Positions 37,393 through 46,343 of a stretch of 64,000 nt of DNA are shown piece after piece. Position 1 is the first letter of the stretch; the number at the start of each line of letters is the position of its first letter. The stretch lies in assembly GCF_000259195.1 (NCBI RefSeq), contig NZ_JH650773.1, positions 36,754-100,753 of the forward strand, written 5' to 3'. The DNA is from Pseudomonas donghuensis. GTDB taxonomy: Bacteria > Pseudomonadota > Gammaproteobacteria > Pseudomonadales > Pseudomonadaceae. The translations under genes and the position numbers were made by a program. The notes under the pieces were generated by a model. That model saw only the letters and a program-made list of their open reading frames with translations. It was not told the origin of the DNA and made no database searches.

Positions 37393-37779
37393 TTGAACAA
37401 AGACATGAAAATCCTCATCGTGGACGACTTTTCGACGATGCGGCGGATCATCAAGAACCTGTTGCGTGACCTGGGCTTTACCAACACCCAGGAAGCCGAC
37501 GACGGCAACACTGCGCTGCCGATGCTTGAAAGCGGCCATTTCGACTTTCTGGTGACCGACTGGAACATGCCTGGCATGTCCGGTATCGATTTGCTGCGCA
37601 AGGTGCGTGCCGACGAGCGCCTGAAGCACCTGCCGGTGCTGATGGTGACTGCCGAAGCCAAGCGCGAGCAGATCATCGAAGCCGCCCAGGCCGGGGTCAA
37701 CGGCTATGTGGTCAAGCCATTTACCGCCCAGGTGCTGAAAGAAAAGATCGAAAAGATCTTCGAGCGCGTCAATAGCTGA
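37393..37779 (+). CDS. cheY: Chemotaxis response regulator CheY
   Basis: A single receiver domain with phospho-Asp in [11 protein letters not shown], a conserved Thr (MVTAEA) and Lys (VVKPF). CheY-P binds FliM and changes rotation. Two starts are possible: TTG 37393 (128 aa) has GGAGG 5 bases upstream, while the ATG at 37405 gives the 124-residue form but stands 17 bases from that site. The ribosome site favours TTG. It is the first gene of the cheYZA part of the cluster. Confidence 0.97.
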   Translation: MNKDMKILIVDDFSTMRRIIKNLLRDLGFTNTQEADDGNTALPMLESGHFDFLVTDWNMPGMSGIDLLRKVRADERLKHLPVLMVTAEAKREQIIEAAQAGVNGYVVKPFTAQVLKEKIEKIFERVNS

Positions 37780-37798
37780 GGTACGCCACGGGGGCGCT

Positions 37799-38587
37799 AT
37801 GGAGCAAACACAATCATCCTTGGGCGAGTTTGAGTCGACACTCAAGAAACACGCCAAGGAACTGGTCGACAGCCTGGAACGAGGCAAGTTCGGCGATGCG
37901 GTGCAACTGATCCATCAGCTGAACCAGACCCGTGACCTAGGCCTGTACCAGGAAGTCGGCAAACTCACCCGCGAGCTGCACAGCGCGATCGTCAGCTTCC
38001 AGATCGACCCGCACATGCCGCAGGCCGAGGAAGTGTCGCAGATCACCGATGCGACCGAACGCCTGTCCTACGTGGTCAAGCTGACCGAGGGCGCGGCCAA
38101 CCGCACCATGGACCTGGTCGAAGCCAGCACGCCGGTACTCAACGAACTGAGCGACGAGGCCAAGGCGCTGAGCGTCGACTGGCAGCGCTTCATGCGCCGC
38201 GAAGTGGCGGCACCGGAGTTCCGTGAGCTGGCCAAGCGCGTCGACAGTTTCCTGACGCGTAGCGAGGAGGGCAGCCGCAAGGTCGCCGGGCACCTCAATG
38301 ACATCCTTCTGGCTCAGGACTATCAAGACCTGACCGGCCAGGTGATCAAGCGCGTCACGACGCTGGTCACCGAAGTAGAAAGCAATCTGCTCAAGCTCGT
38401 GCTGATGGCAAGCCAGGTCGACCGTTTTGCCGGTATCGAACATGACCACCAGCAGCTGCGCGCTGAAAAAGATCAAGAAAAACATCCGACTCGGGGTGAA
38501 GGTCCGCAGATTCATGCCGATAAGCGTGAAGACGTCGTGTCCGGTCAGGACGATGTCGACGATCTGCTGTCCAGTCTGGGTTTTTAG
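37799..38587 (+). CDS. cheZ: CheY-P phosphatase CheZ
   Basis: A 262-aa long helical-bundle protein. The active-site segment is intact (DILLAQDYQDLTGQVIKRV, with the catalytic Gln), as is the C-terminal CheY-binding tail (DDVDDLLSSLGF). It removes phosphate from CheY-P and so ends the signal. It is 19 bases after cheY and 12 before cheA. Confidence 0.96.
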   Translation: MEQTQSSLGEFESTLKKHAKELVDSLERGKFGDAVQLIHQLNQTRDLGLYQEVGKLTRELHSAIVSFQIDPHMPQAEEVSQITDATERLSYVVKLTEGAANRTMDLVEASTPVLNELSDEAKALSVDWQRFMRREVAAPEFRELAKRVDSFLTRSEEGSRKVAGHLNDILLAQDYQDLTGQVIKRVTTLVTEVESNLLKLVLMASQVDRFAGIEHDHQQLRAEKDQEKHPTRGEGPQIHADKREDVVSGQDDVDDLLSSLGF

Positions 38588-38599
38588 GGAGCACGTTTA

Positions 38600-40834
38600 A
38601 TGAGCTTCGGCGCCGATGAAGAAATCCTTCAGGATTTCCTGGTAGAAGCCGGCGAAATTCTTGAGCAACTGTCCGAGCAACTGGTCGAGCTGGAAAGCCG
38701 TCCGGATGATGCCGACCTGCTCAATGCGATCTTTCGCGGTTTTCACACTGTAAAAGGGGGCGCCGGCTTCCTCCAGCTCAACGAGCTGGTGGAGTGCTGC
38801 CATATCGCCGAGAACGTGTTCGACATCCTGCGCAAGGGTGCCCGGCGCGTTGACGCCGAACTGATGGACGTGGTCCTGGAAGCCCTGGACACGGTCAACA
38901 GCATGTTCGGCCAGGTGCGCGAACGCACCGATATCACACCTGCCACCCCCGAGCTGCTGGCGGCGCTGTCGCGCCTGGCCGAGCCTGCCGGGGAAGACGA
39001 AGTGGCGGTACCTGCGGCTGAACCCGAGGTGGTTGAAGCGCCAGCGGCCGAGGCCGAGGCGGATATCACCGACACCGAATTCGAACAGCTGCTCGACTCG
39101 CTCAACGCGGTCAAGGCCGAAGCCGAGGCCCAGGTGGCCGAACCTGGCAGTGACGAAATCAGCGACGCCGAGTTCGAATCGCTGCTCGACCAGTTGCACG
39201 GCAAGGGCCAGTTCGCCGCCGACAACCTCGGTGCCGGCGCGCCAGCACCCGCCGCAGCACCTGCTGGCAGCGACGCCAGTGGCGATATCACCGATGACGA
39301 ATTCGAAGCGCTGCTCGATCAGTTGCACGGCAAGGGTACCTTTGCCGTCGATGCACTGCCGGGCGCCGCTGCCGCCCCTGCGCCTGCCGCCGCGCCTGCC
39401 GCGGACGGCGAGCACATCTCCGAGCACGAGTTCGAAGCGCTGCTCGATGAGTTGCACGGCAAGGGCAAGTTCGCCCCGGATGCCGTAGCCGCTGCTGCAC
39501 CTGCCGCCACCGCAGCGCCAGCCAAGGCTGCGGCCAAGCCTGCGCCGGCAGCGGTCGCCAAGGCTGCTGCGCCAGCCCCGGCTGCCAAAGCGGCTGCACC
39601 GGCACCTGCGCCTGCACCTGCACGCCAGGCCGCACCGGCTGCCGAGAAGCACCCGGCCAGCGAAACCGAGACCACCGTTCGGGTCGATACCGCGCGGCTC
39701 GACGAGATCATGAACATGGTCGGCGAGCTGGTGCTGGTGCGTAACCGCCTGGTGCGCCTGGGCCTGAACAGCGGCGATGAGGCCATGTCCAAGGCTGTGT
39801 CGAACCTCGACGTGGTCACCGCCGACCTGCAGACCGCGGTGATGAAGACCCGCATGCAGCCGATCAAGAAGGTCTTCGGGCGCTTCCCGCGCCTGGTTCG
39901 CGACCTGGCCCGGCAGCTGAAGAAAGAGATCAACCTGGAGCTGGTCGGTGAAGAGACCGACCTCGACAAAAACCTTGTCGAGGCCCTGGCCGACCCGCTG
40001 GTGCACTTGGTGCGCAACGCCGTCGACCATGGTGTCGAGACCCCGGAAGAGCGCGAGGCCTCGGGCAAGTCCCGTGGCGGCAAGGTGGTGCTCTCGGCCG
40101 AACAGGAAGGCGATCACATCCTGCTGTCGATCTCCGATGACGGCAAGGGCATGGACGCCGACGTGCTGCGCGCCATCGCGGTCAAGCGCGGGGTGATGGA
40201 CAAGGACGCCGCCGACCGCCTGAGCGAGACCGAGTGCTACAACCTGATCTTCGCCCCGGGCTTCTCGACCAAGACCGAGATCTCCGACGTGTCCGGGCGT
40301 GGCGTGGGCATGGACGTGGTGAAAACCAAGATTTCCCAGCTCAACGGCTCGATCAACATCTACTCGACCAAGGGCCTGGGTTCGAAGATCGTCATCAAGG
40401 TGCCGCTGACCCTGGCGATCATGCCAACGCTGATGGTCATGCTCGGCAACCAGGCGTTCGCTTTCCCGCTGGTCAACGTCAACGAGATCTTCCACCTCGA
40501 CCTGTCGCGCACCAACGTGGTCGACGGCCAGGAAGTGGTGATCGTGCGCGACAAGGCCTTGCCGCTGTTCTACCTCAAGCGCTGGCTGGTCAGTTCGGCC
40601 GCTCATGAAGAGCAGCGCGAGGGCCATGTGGTGATCCTTTCGGTGGGCACGCAGCGTATCGGCTTCGTCGTCGATCAGCTGGTGGGCCAGGAAGAAGTGG
40701 TCATCAAGCCGCTGGGCAAGATGCTCCAGGGCACCCCGGGCATGTCGGGCGCCACCATTACCGGTGACGGGCGCATTGCGCTGATCCTCGACGTTCCGAG
40801 CATGCTCAAGCGTTACGCCGCCCGGCGTATTTGA
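38600..40834 (+). CDS. cheA: Chemotaxis histidine kinase CheA
   Basis: A 744-aa kinase. P1 Hpt domain at 1-125 with His49 (FHTVKGGAG), a long Ala/Pro/Glu-rich linker at about 130-355, P3 dimerisation (VDTARLDEIMNMVGELVLVRN, about 365-420), P4 ATPase (LVRNAVDHGVE, DDGKGM, GRGVGMDVV), and P5 CheW-like at the end. The linker has four copies of a short helical motif, EFExLLDxLHGKG (at 159, 191, 233 and 277), the last three almost identical. A normal P2 CheY-binding domain is not evident. It phosphorylates CheY and CheB. Confidence 0.97.
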   Translation: MSFGADEEILQDFLVEAGEILEQLSEQLVELESRPDDADLLNAIFRGFHTVKGGAGFLQLNELVECCHIAENVFDILRKGARRVDAELMDVVLEALDTVNSMFGQVRERTDITPATPELLAALSRLAEPAGEDEVAVPAAEPEVVEAPAAEAEADITDTEFEQLLDSLNAVKAEAEAQVAEPGSDEISDAEFESLLDQLHGKGQFAADNLGAGAPAPAAAPAGSDASGDITDDEFEALLDQLHGKGTFAVDALPGAAAAPAPAAAPAADGEHISEHEFEALLDELHGKGKFAPDAVAAAAPAATAAPAKAAAKPAPAAVAKAAAPAPAAKAAAPAPAPAPARQAAPAAEKHPASETETTVRVDTARLDEIMNMVGELVLVRNRLVRLGLNSGDEAMSKAVSNLDVVTADLQTAVMKTRMQPIKKVFGRFPRLVRDLARQLKKEINLELVGEETDLDKNLVEALADPLVHLVRNAVDHGVETPEEREASGKSRGGKVVLSAEQEGDHILLSISDDGKGMDADVLRAIAVKRGVMDKDAADRLSETECYNLIFAPGFSTKTEISDVSGRGVGMDVVKTKISQLNGSINIYSTKGLGSKIVIKVPLTLAIMPTLMVMLGNQAFAFPLVNVNEIFHLDLSRTNVVDGQEVVIVRDKALPLFYLKRWLVSSAAHEEQREGHVVILSVGTQRIGFVVDQLVGQEEVVIKPLGKMLQGTPGMSGATITGDGRIALILDVPSMLKRYAARRI

Positions 40835-40879
40835 TTCTGGTGGCGCGGCGCATATGCCGCGCCCCCTAATGGAGTGTTT

Positions 40880-41995
40880 ATGGCAGTCAAGGTCCTGGTG
40901 GTGGATGATTCCGGTTTCTTCCGCCGCCGTGTCTCGGAAATTCTTTCAGCGGACCCGACTATCCAGGTCGTCGGTACCGCGACCAACGGCAAGGAAGCGA
41001 TCGACCAGGCGCTGTCGCTCAAGCCCGACGTCATCACCATGGACTATGAAATGCCCATGATGGATGGCATCACCGCTGTGCGTCACATCATGCAGCGTTG
41101 CCCGACCCCGGTGTTGATGTTCTCCTCGCTGACCCATGAGGGCGCCCGCGTTACCCTTGACGCCCTGGATGCCGGTGCGGTCGATTACCTGCCGAAAAAC
41201 TTCGAAGACATCTCGCGCAACCCCGAGAAGGTCAAGCAACTGCTGTGTGAAAAGGTTCATACCATTTCCCGCAGCAACCGTCGTTTCAGCGCCTACGCCA
41301 GCCCCGCGCCAGCCCCGGCACCGAGCCCCCAGCCGAGCGTCAGCAGCCTGGGCAGTACGCCTGCGCCACGCGCCGCAGCCCCGGCACGTGCCAGCGCAGC
41401 GGCGGCCAGTTCGTCGCCAGCGCCCAAGCGCAAGCCGTACAAGCTGGTGGCCATTGGTACCTCCACCGGCGGCCCGGTGGCCCTGCAGCGGGTTCTGACC
41501 CAGCTGCCGGCCAATTTCCCGGCGCCGATCGTATTGATCCAGCACATGCCGGCGGCCTTCACCAAGGCCTTCGCCGAACGCCTCGACAAGCTGTGCAAGA
41601 TCAGCGTCAAGGAAGCCGAGGACGGCGACATCCTGCGCCCGGGCCTGGCCCTGCTGGCCCCGGGTGGCAAGCAGATGATGGTCGATGGTCGCGGCACGGT
41701 GAAGATCCTGCCGGGCGATGAGCGCCTGAACTACAAGCCGTGCGTGGACATCACCTTTGGCTCGGCGGCCAAGTCCTACGGCGACAAGGTGCTGTCGGTG
41801 GTGCTCACCGGCATGGGCGCCGATGGCCGCGAAGGCGCGCGCCTGCTCAAACAGGGCGGCAGCACGGTGTGGGCCCAGGATGAAGCCAGTTGCGTGATCT
41901 ATGGCATGCCCATGGCCATCGTCAAAGCCAACCTGGCAGACGCGGTGTACAGCCTGGACGAGATCGGCAAGCACTTGGTCGAGGCCTGCGTCTGA
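40880..41995 (+). CDS. cheB: Chemotaxis methylesterase CheB
   Basis: A 371-aa protein from ATG 40880 (GGAG 6 bases upstream; a GTG at 40874 is inside that spacing). The receiver domain has Asp55 ([11 protein letters not shown]). An Ala/Ser/Pro linker leads to the esterase domain, with the catalytic Ser in IGTSTGGP, His in IQHMP and Asp in GMGADGREG. It removes methyl groups from chemoreceptors and resets sensitivity. Its stop overlaps the motC start. Confidence 0.97.
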   Translation: MAVKVLVVDDSGFFRRRVSEILSADPTIQVVGTATNGKEAIDQALSLKPDVITMDYEMPMMDGITAVRHIMQRCPTPVLMFSSLTHEGARVTLDALDAGAVDYLPKNFEDISRNPEKVKQLLCEKVHTISRSNRRFSAYASPAPAPAPSPQPSVSSLGSTPAPRAAAPARASAAAASSSPAPKRKPYKLVAIGTSTGGPVALQRVLTQLPANFPAPIVLIQHMPAAFTKAFAERLDKLCKISVKEAEDGDILRPGLALLAPGGKQMMVDGRGTVKILPGDERLNYKPCVDITFGSAAKSYGDKVLSVVLTGMGADGREGARLLKQGGSTVWAQDEASCVIYGMPMAIVKANLADAVYSLDEIGKHLVEACV

Positions 41996-42735
41996 TGGAT
42001 GTCTTGAGCCTAATCGGGATCATCCTGGCATTTGTCGCCATCGTTGGTGGCAACTACCTCGAAGGCGGTCACCTGTCGGCGCTGCTCAACGGTCCGGCGG
42101 CGTTGATCGTGCTTGGCGGCACGCTGGCGGCAGCCTTGCTGCAATCGCCGATGAGTGCCTTCAAGCGTGCGCTGCAGATTGTGCGCTGGATTATCTTTCC
42201 GCCACGGGTCGACCTGGCCGGCGGCATCGATCGGGTGGTCAACTGGTCGCTGACCGCGCGCAAGGAAGGCCTGCTGGGCCTTGAAGGGGTGGCCGATGCC
42301 GAGCCGGACCCGTACGCGCGCAAAGGTTTGCAGTTGCTGGTCGATGGCGCTGAACCCGAGGCCATCCGCAGCATCCTCGAGGTCGACTTCTACACCCAGG
42401 AAAGCCGCGATGTGCAGGCTGCCAAGGTGTTCGAAAGCATGGGCGGCTATGCACCGACCATCGGTATCATCGGTGCGGTGATGGGCTTGATCCACGTGAT
42501 GGGCAACCTCGCTGACCCGTCGCAGTTGGGCAATGGCATTGCCGTGGCCTTCGTCGCCACCATTTATGGTGTCGCCAGTGCCAACCTGATCCTGCTACCG
42601 ATCGCCAACAAGCTCAAGGCCCTGGCCCTGCGCCAGTCGCGCTACCGGGAAATGCTCCTGGAAGGTTTGCTGTCGATCGCCGAAGGCGAGAACCCGCGCT
42701 CGATCGAGCTGAAGCTTCAGGGCTTCATGGAGTAA
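41995..42735 (+). CDS. motC: Flagellar stator protein MotC (MotA family)
   Basis: A 246-aa MotA/ExbB protein from ATG 41995. There are four membrane segments (first IGIILAFVAIVGGNYLEG, last pair about 150-200 with GGYAPTIGIIGAVMGLIHVMGN) and a cytoplasmic loop with the charged residues that touch FliG. MotCD is the second stator pair of pseudomonads, beside MotAB elsewhere, and matters for swarming. TGATG overlap with cheB shows coupling. Confidence 0.96.
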   Translation: MDVLSLIGIILAFVAIVGGNYLEGGHLSALLNGPAALIVLGGTLAAALLQSPMSAFKRALQIVRWIIFPPRVDLAGGIDRVVNWSLTARKEGLLGLEGVADAEPDPYARKGLQLLVDGAEPEAIRSILEVDFYTQESRDVQAAKVFESMGGYAPTIGIIGAVMGLIHVMGNLADPSQLGNGIAVAFVATIYGVASANLILLPIANKLKALALRQSRYREMLLEGLLSIAEGENPRSIELKLQGFME

Positions 42736-42738
42736 CAC

Positions 42739-43626
42739 ATGGCGCGCCGTCGACAACCCGAAGAGCATGAAAACCACGAACGCTGGCTGGTGTCCTATGC
42801 CGACTTCATCACCTTGCTGTTCGCCTTCTTCGTGGTCATGTATTCGATTTCCTCGATCAACGAGGGCAAGTACAAGGTCATTTCCCAGGCCTTGATCGGC
42901 GTGTTCAACGACCCCGAGCGAAGCATGAAGCCGATCCCCATCGGCGACGAGCGCCCGCTCAGCGTCAAGCCGGCCGAGCCGTTGATCAAGGACAGCGAGC
43001 AGGTCGATGCGGGCCTGGCGCAGGCCAGCAGCGACCCCCTCAAGACCATCACCGATGATGTGCGCGACGCCTTCGGCGACCTGATCAAATCCGACCAGAT
43101 GACCGTGCGCGGCAACGAGCTGTGGGTCGAGATCGAACTCAATTCCTCGCTGCTGTTCGGCAGCGGCGACGCCATGCCCAGCGATGTGGCGTTCAACATC
43201 ATCGAGAAGGTGGCGAGAATCCTCAAGCCGTTCGCCAACCCGGTGCATGTCGAAGGCTTTACCGATGACCTGCCGATTCGTACCGCGCAGTACCCGACCA
43301 ACTGGGAGCTGTCGTCGGCGCGGGCGGCGAGTATCGTCCGTCTGCTGGCCATGGAAGGGGTGAACCCGGCGCGCATGGCCTCGGTCGGCTATGGCGAGTT
43401 CCAGCCGATTGCCGCCAACGACTCTGCCGAAGGCCGCGCGCGTAACCGACGGGTGGTGCTGGTGATCTCGCGCAACCTGGAGGTTCGCCGCAGCCTGACC
43501 GGTACTGGCAGCGCCAATGCCACCCCGGATGCGGCCATGAAGCGGGCTGGCACACAAACTGCACCGGCAGCGGTAGCACCGACGGTGGGCGACAATCGCG
43601 TCAATTCCCCGTCACCGACCCTATAA
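42739..43626 (+). CDS. motD: Flagellar stator protein MotD (MotB family)
   Basis: A 295-aa protein with one membrane helix at about 15-40 (WLVSYADFITLLFAFFVVMY), whose Asp carries the protons, and a C-terminal OmpA-type peptidoglycan-binding domain at about 145-245 (HVEGFTDDLPIRT, ELSSARAASIVRLL). The last 50 residues are a loose tail. It is the MotB partner of MotC, 3 bases upstream. Confidence 0.96.
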   Translation: MARRRQPEEHENHERWLVSYADFITLLFAFFVVMYSISSINEGKYKVISQALIGVFNDPERSMKPIPIGDERPLSVKPAEPLIKDSEQVDAGLAQASSDPLKTITDDVRDAFGDLIKSDQMTVRGNELWVEIELNSSLLFGSGDAMPSDVAFNIIEKVARILKPFANPVHVEGFTDDLPIRTAQYPTNWELSSARAASIVRLLAMEGVNPARMASVGYGEFQPIAANDSAEGRARNRRVVLVISRNLEVRRSLTGTGSANATPDAAMKRAGTQTAPAAVAPTVGDNRVNSPSPTL

Positions 43627-43631
43627 CCGAT

Positions 43632-43655
43632 CCCGGCAGGGCAGGCTGCCGTACC
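43632..43655 (+). other. Hairpin between motD and parC
   Basis: CGGCAG-GGCAGG... folds with CTGCCG, inside a wider CCCGG / CCGGG pair. The stem ends directly at the GGGAGGA ribosome site of parC. It may tune parC translation or stabilise the motD message; there is no T run. Confidence 0.45.
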
Positions 43656-43671
43656 GGGAGGAAGCAACGCA

Positions 43672-44460
43672 ATGAGAGTCTGGGCAGTAGCCAATCAAAA
43701 AGGTGGAGTCGGCAAGACCACCACGTCCATCGCCCTGGCCGGCCTGCTGGCCGAGGCGGGCAAGCGCGTGGTTGTCGTCGACCTCGACCCGCACGGGTCG
43801 ATGACCAGCTATTTCGGGCATAACCCCGATGCGCTGGAGCACAGCTGCTACGACCTGTTCCTGCACAAGGGCACGGTGCCCGAAGGCTTGCCCGGGCAAT
43901 TGCTGCTGCCGACCAGTGACGAGAAGATCTCGCTGTTGCCGTCGAGCACCGCCCTGGCCGTGCTCGAGCGTCAGTCGCCGGGCCAGAGTGGCCTGGGCCT
44001 GGTGATCGCCAAGTCTCTGGCGCAGCTGTGGCAGGATTTCGACTACGCCATCATCGACAGCCCGCCATTGCTCGGCGTGCTGATGGTCAACGCCCTGGCG
44101 GCCAGCCAGCAACTGGTGATCCCGGTGCAGACCGAGTACCTGGCGGTCAAGGGCCTGGAACGCATGGTCAGCACCCTGGCGATGGTCAACCGCTCGCGCA
44201 AGCAGGCCTTGCCCTATCACATCGTGCCGACCCTGTTCGACCGCCGCACCCAGGCCTCCATGGGCACCTTGCGGGTGCTGCGCGACGCCTACCCCGAACA
44301 TATCTGGCAGGGCTACATCCCGGTCGACACGCGCCTGCGTGATGCCAGCCGGGCCGGGCAGACGCCGTCGCAATTCGACGGTAAAAGCCGCGGCGTGGTG
44401 GCCTACCGTGCGTTGCTCAAGCACCTGCTGACGCAGAACCTTGCCTTGCAGGTGGCCTGA
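43672..44460 (+). CDS. parC: ParA-like ATPase ParC (polar chemotaxis array)
   Basis: A 262-aa ParA-type ATPase, not topoisomerase IV. The deviant Walker A KGGVGKTTT is at residues 10-18, followed by DLDPHGSMTSYFG and IDSPPLLGVLMVNAL. In Vibrio ParC marks the cell pole and, with ParP, places chemotaxis arrays there and shares them at division. GGGAGGA before the ATG. It is followed by parP with TGATG overlap, then cheW, the same order as in P. aeruginosa PA1462-1464. Confidence 0.93.
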   Translation: MRVWAVANQKGGVGKTTTSIALAGLLAEAGKRVVVVDLDPHGSMTSYFGHNPDALEHSCYDLFLHKGTVPEGLPGQLLLPTSDEKISLLPSSTALAVLERQSPGQSGLGLVIAKSLAQLWQDFDYAIIDSPPLLGVLMVNALAASQQLVIPVQTEYLAVKGLERMVSTLAMVNRSRKQALPYHIVPTLFDRRTQASMGTLRVLRDAYPEHIWQGYIPVDTRLRDASRAGQTPSQFDGKSRGVVAYRALLKHLLTQNLALQVA

Positions 44461-45329
44461 TGAATCGCCCTCAACAGCTTGCCAGCCGGCCACAACTGGC
44501 CTTGCAGAGCTACCTCGATGGCTTGCTGCAGGAGGCCACCGAAGAACTCGACGAGGTGCTGCCGGTATCGGTCGAGCCGGACGAATTCCAGGCGGCGGTA
44601 CGTGAAGAGCAGGCCCGTGATGCCCAGGTTGCGGCCCAGGCGGCGGTGACGCCTGCGCCACGGCCATTTGCCGAACCGCCGCGGCCGGTGTTGCCGCTGA
44701 CCTTGCCACCGGTGGTCGAGCCGGTAGTCGAGCCCGTAGTCGAAGCGCCCCAGCCGCTGGCCGAGGTTGCCCAGGTTGCGCCGGTCGAGCCGCTGGTGGA
44801 CGTGCACCTGCCGCCAGCCCCCAATCAACCGGTACCGCCGGCCACTATCGACGGCCGTCCGGCCTGGGCCGCCGAGCCGTTCGAATGCCTGTTGTTCGAC
44901 GTCGCGGGGCTGACCCTGGCGGTACCGCTGGTGTGCCTGGGCTCGATCTACTCGCTGGCGGGCCACGAATTGACACCGTTGTTCGGCCAGCCGGACTGGT
45001 TCCTCGGCATCCTGCCCAGCCAGAGTGGCAACCTCAAGGTCCTGGACACCGCCCGCTGGGTCATGCCCGACCGTTATCGGGATGACTTTCGCCAGGGCCT
45101 GCAGTACGTGATTTCGGTTCAGGGCTACGAATGGGGGCTGGCGGTGCATCAGGTCAGCCGCTCGTTGCGCCTGGACCCCAACGAGATCAAATGGCGCAGC
45201 CAGCGCGGCCAGCGGCCATGGCTGGCCGGTACCGTAATCGAACACATGTGCGCGCTGCTCGACGTCGCCGAACTGGCCGAGTTGATCGCCAGTGGCGCAG
45301 TCAAGCAGCTGCACGACACCCATAAATAA
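44460..45329 (+). CDS. parP: ParP-like CheW-domain protein
   Basis: A 289-aa protein. The N-terminal about 125 residues are Pro/Val/Glu rich and mostly disordered (with repeats VVEPVVEPVVE), and a C-terminal CheW-like domain follows at about 135-285 (PFECLLFDVAGLTLAVPL, WFLGILPSQSGNLKVLDTARWV, RPWLAGTVIEHMCALLDV). In Vibrio the ParP C-terminal domain inserts into arrays and binds CheA and chemoreceptors, while the N-terminus binds ParC. The overlap with parC supports joint action. Confidence 0.9.
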   Translation: MNRPQQLASRPQLALQSYLDGLLQEATEELDEVLPVSVEPDEFQAAVREEQARDAQVAAQAAVTPAPRPFAEPPRPVLPLTLPPVVEPVVEPVVEAPQPLAEVAQVAPVEPLVDVHLPPAPNQPVPPATIDGRPAWAAEPFECLLFDVAGLTLAVPLVCLGSIYSLAGHELTPLFGQPDWFLGILPSQSGNLKVLDTARWVMPDRYRDDFRQGLQYVISVQGYEWGLAVHQVSRSLRLDPNEIKWRSQRGQRPWLAGTVIEHMCALLDVAELAELIASGAVKQLHDTHK

Positions 45330-45393
45330 TCGGCCGCATCTGCCGCGACCGCACTGAGCACACCGCCGATGGCGGATTTTGAGGGATAGGGGA

Positions 45394-45873
45394 ATGAAAA
45401 AATCGTCTGCACAAGGTTCCGAAGATCCGATCCTGCAGTGGGTGACCTTCAAACTGGACAACGAGTCCTACGGCATCAACGTGATGCAGGTGCAGGAAGT
45501 CCTGCGCTACACCGAGATCGCCCCGGTCCCGGGGGCCCCGAGCTACGTGCTGGGCATCATCAACCTGCGCGGTAACGTGGTTACCGTGATCGACACCCGC
45601 CAGCGCTTCGGCCTGCTGTCCAGCGAGATCACCGACAACACCCGTATCGTCATCATCGAGGCCGACAAGCAAGTGGTCGGCATCCTGGTCGACAGCGTTG
45701 CCGAAGTGGTTTACCTGCGTCAGTCGGAAATCGAGACCGCACCGAATGTCGGCAACGAGGAATCGGCCAAGTTCATCCAGGGCGTGTGCAACAAGAACAA
45801 CGAACTGCTGATCCTGGTCGAGCTGGACAAGATGATGACCGAGGAAGAGTGGTCCGAGCTGGAGAACATCTGA
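45394..45873 (+). CDS. cheW: Chemotaxis coupling protein CheW
   Basis: A 159-aa CheW domain from ATG 45394, with GGGGA upstream. Core motifs are present: VTFKLDNESYGINVMQVQEVL, PGAPSYVLGIINLRGNVVTV and the C-terminal DKMMTEEEW. It joins CheA to the chemoreceptors. It is directly after parP and 1 base before the next gene. The length is normal for pseudomonads. Confidence 0.97.
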   Translation: MKKSSAQGSEDPILQWVTFKLDNESYGINVMQVQEVLRYTEIAPVPGAPSYVLGIINLRGNVVTVIDTRQRFGLLSSEITDNTRIVIIEADKQVVGILVDSVAEVVYLRQSEIETAPNVGNEESAKFIQGVCNKNNELLILVELDKMMTEEEWSELENI

Positions 45874-45874
45874 G

Positions 45875-46267
45875 TTGATCCTTGAGGTTGCAGTCATATT
45901 TCTGGCGCTGCTGTGGGCGGTCAGCCTGTGGTTCTTCCTGAACTACAGCAAGCGCCAGCGTGAGCTGGCCGCGCAACAGGCCCAGGGCGATGCCGTGCGC
46001 GACCAGCGCATCAAGGACCTGGGCAAACGCCTGGACGACTACCAGAACGGCAGCGTGCGCATGGGCGAAGCCTTGCACGAGCTGCGGGCGGTGGTTGCCC
46101 CCTTGCCGGACAAGCTCCTGCAACTGGAGCAGCGTGACCCCAACAGCCTGTCGTTCGCGCAAGCGGCGCGGCTGGTGGGCATGGGTGCCAGCGTCGATGA
46201 ACTGACCCAGTCCTGTGGCTTGACCCAGGCTGAGGCGGAGTTGATGAGCAAGTTGCACCGCAGCTGA
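45875..46267 (+). CDS. DUF2802 family membrane-anchored protein
   Basis: A 130-aa protein starting at TTG 45875, one base after the cheW stop. A single N-terminal membrane helix (EVAVIFLALLWAVSLWFFL, about 3-23) leads to a coiled coil (about 25-70) and a small C-terminal helical domain that looks like a helix-turn-helix (SFAQAARLVGMGASVDELTQSCGL, of which the last part is SVDELTQSCGLTQAEAELM). Such genes follow cheW in many gammaproteobacteria. A role in array or receptor placement is only a guess from context. Confidence 0.85.
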   Translation: MILEVAVIFLALLWAVSLWFFLNYSKRQRELAAQQAQGDAVRDQRIKDLGKRLDDYQNGSVRMGEALHELRAVVAPLPDKLLQLEQRDPNSLSFAQAARLVGMGASVDELTQSCGLTQAEAELMSKLHRS

Positions 46268-46283
46268 GGGTTGCAGTGAATTG

Positions 46284-46338
46284 ATCGCGGGGCAAGCCCG
46301 CTCCTACGGTACGTGTAGGAGCGGGCTTGACCCGCGAT
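46284..46338. repeat. Paired REP palindrome between convergent genes
   Basis: Arms 46284-46307 and 46315-46338 (24 bp, one mismatch) with a 7-base loop belong to the same REP family as 19896-19952. It lies between the stop of the cheW operon and the stop of the minus-strand FhlB gene and probably works as a two-way terminator. Confidence 0.92.
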
Positions 46339-46343
46339 GCTTT

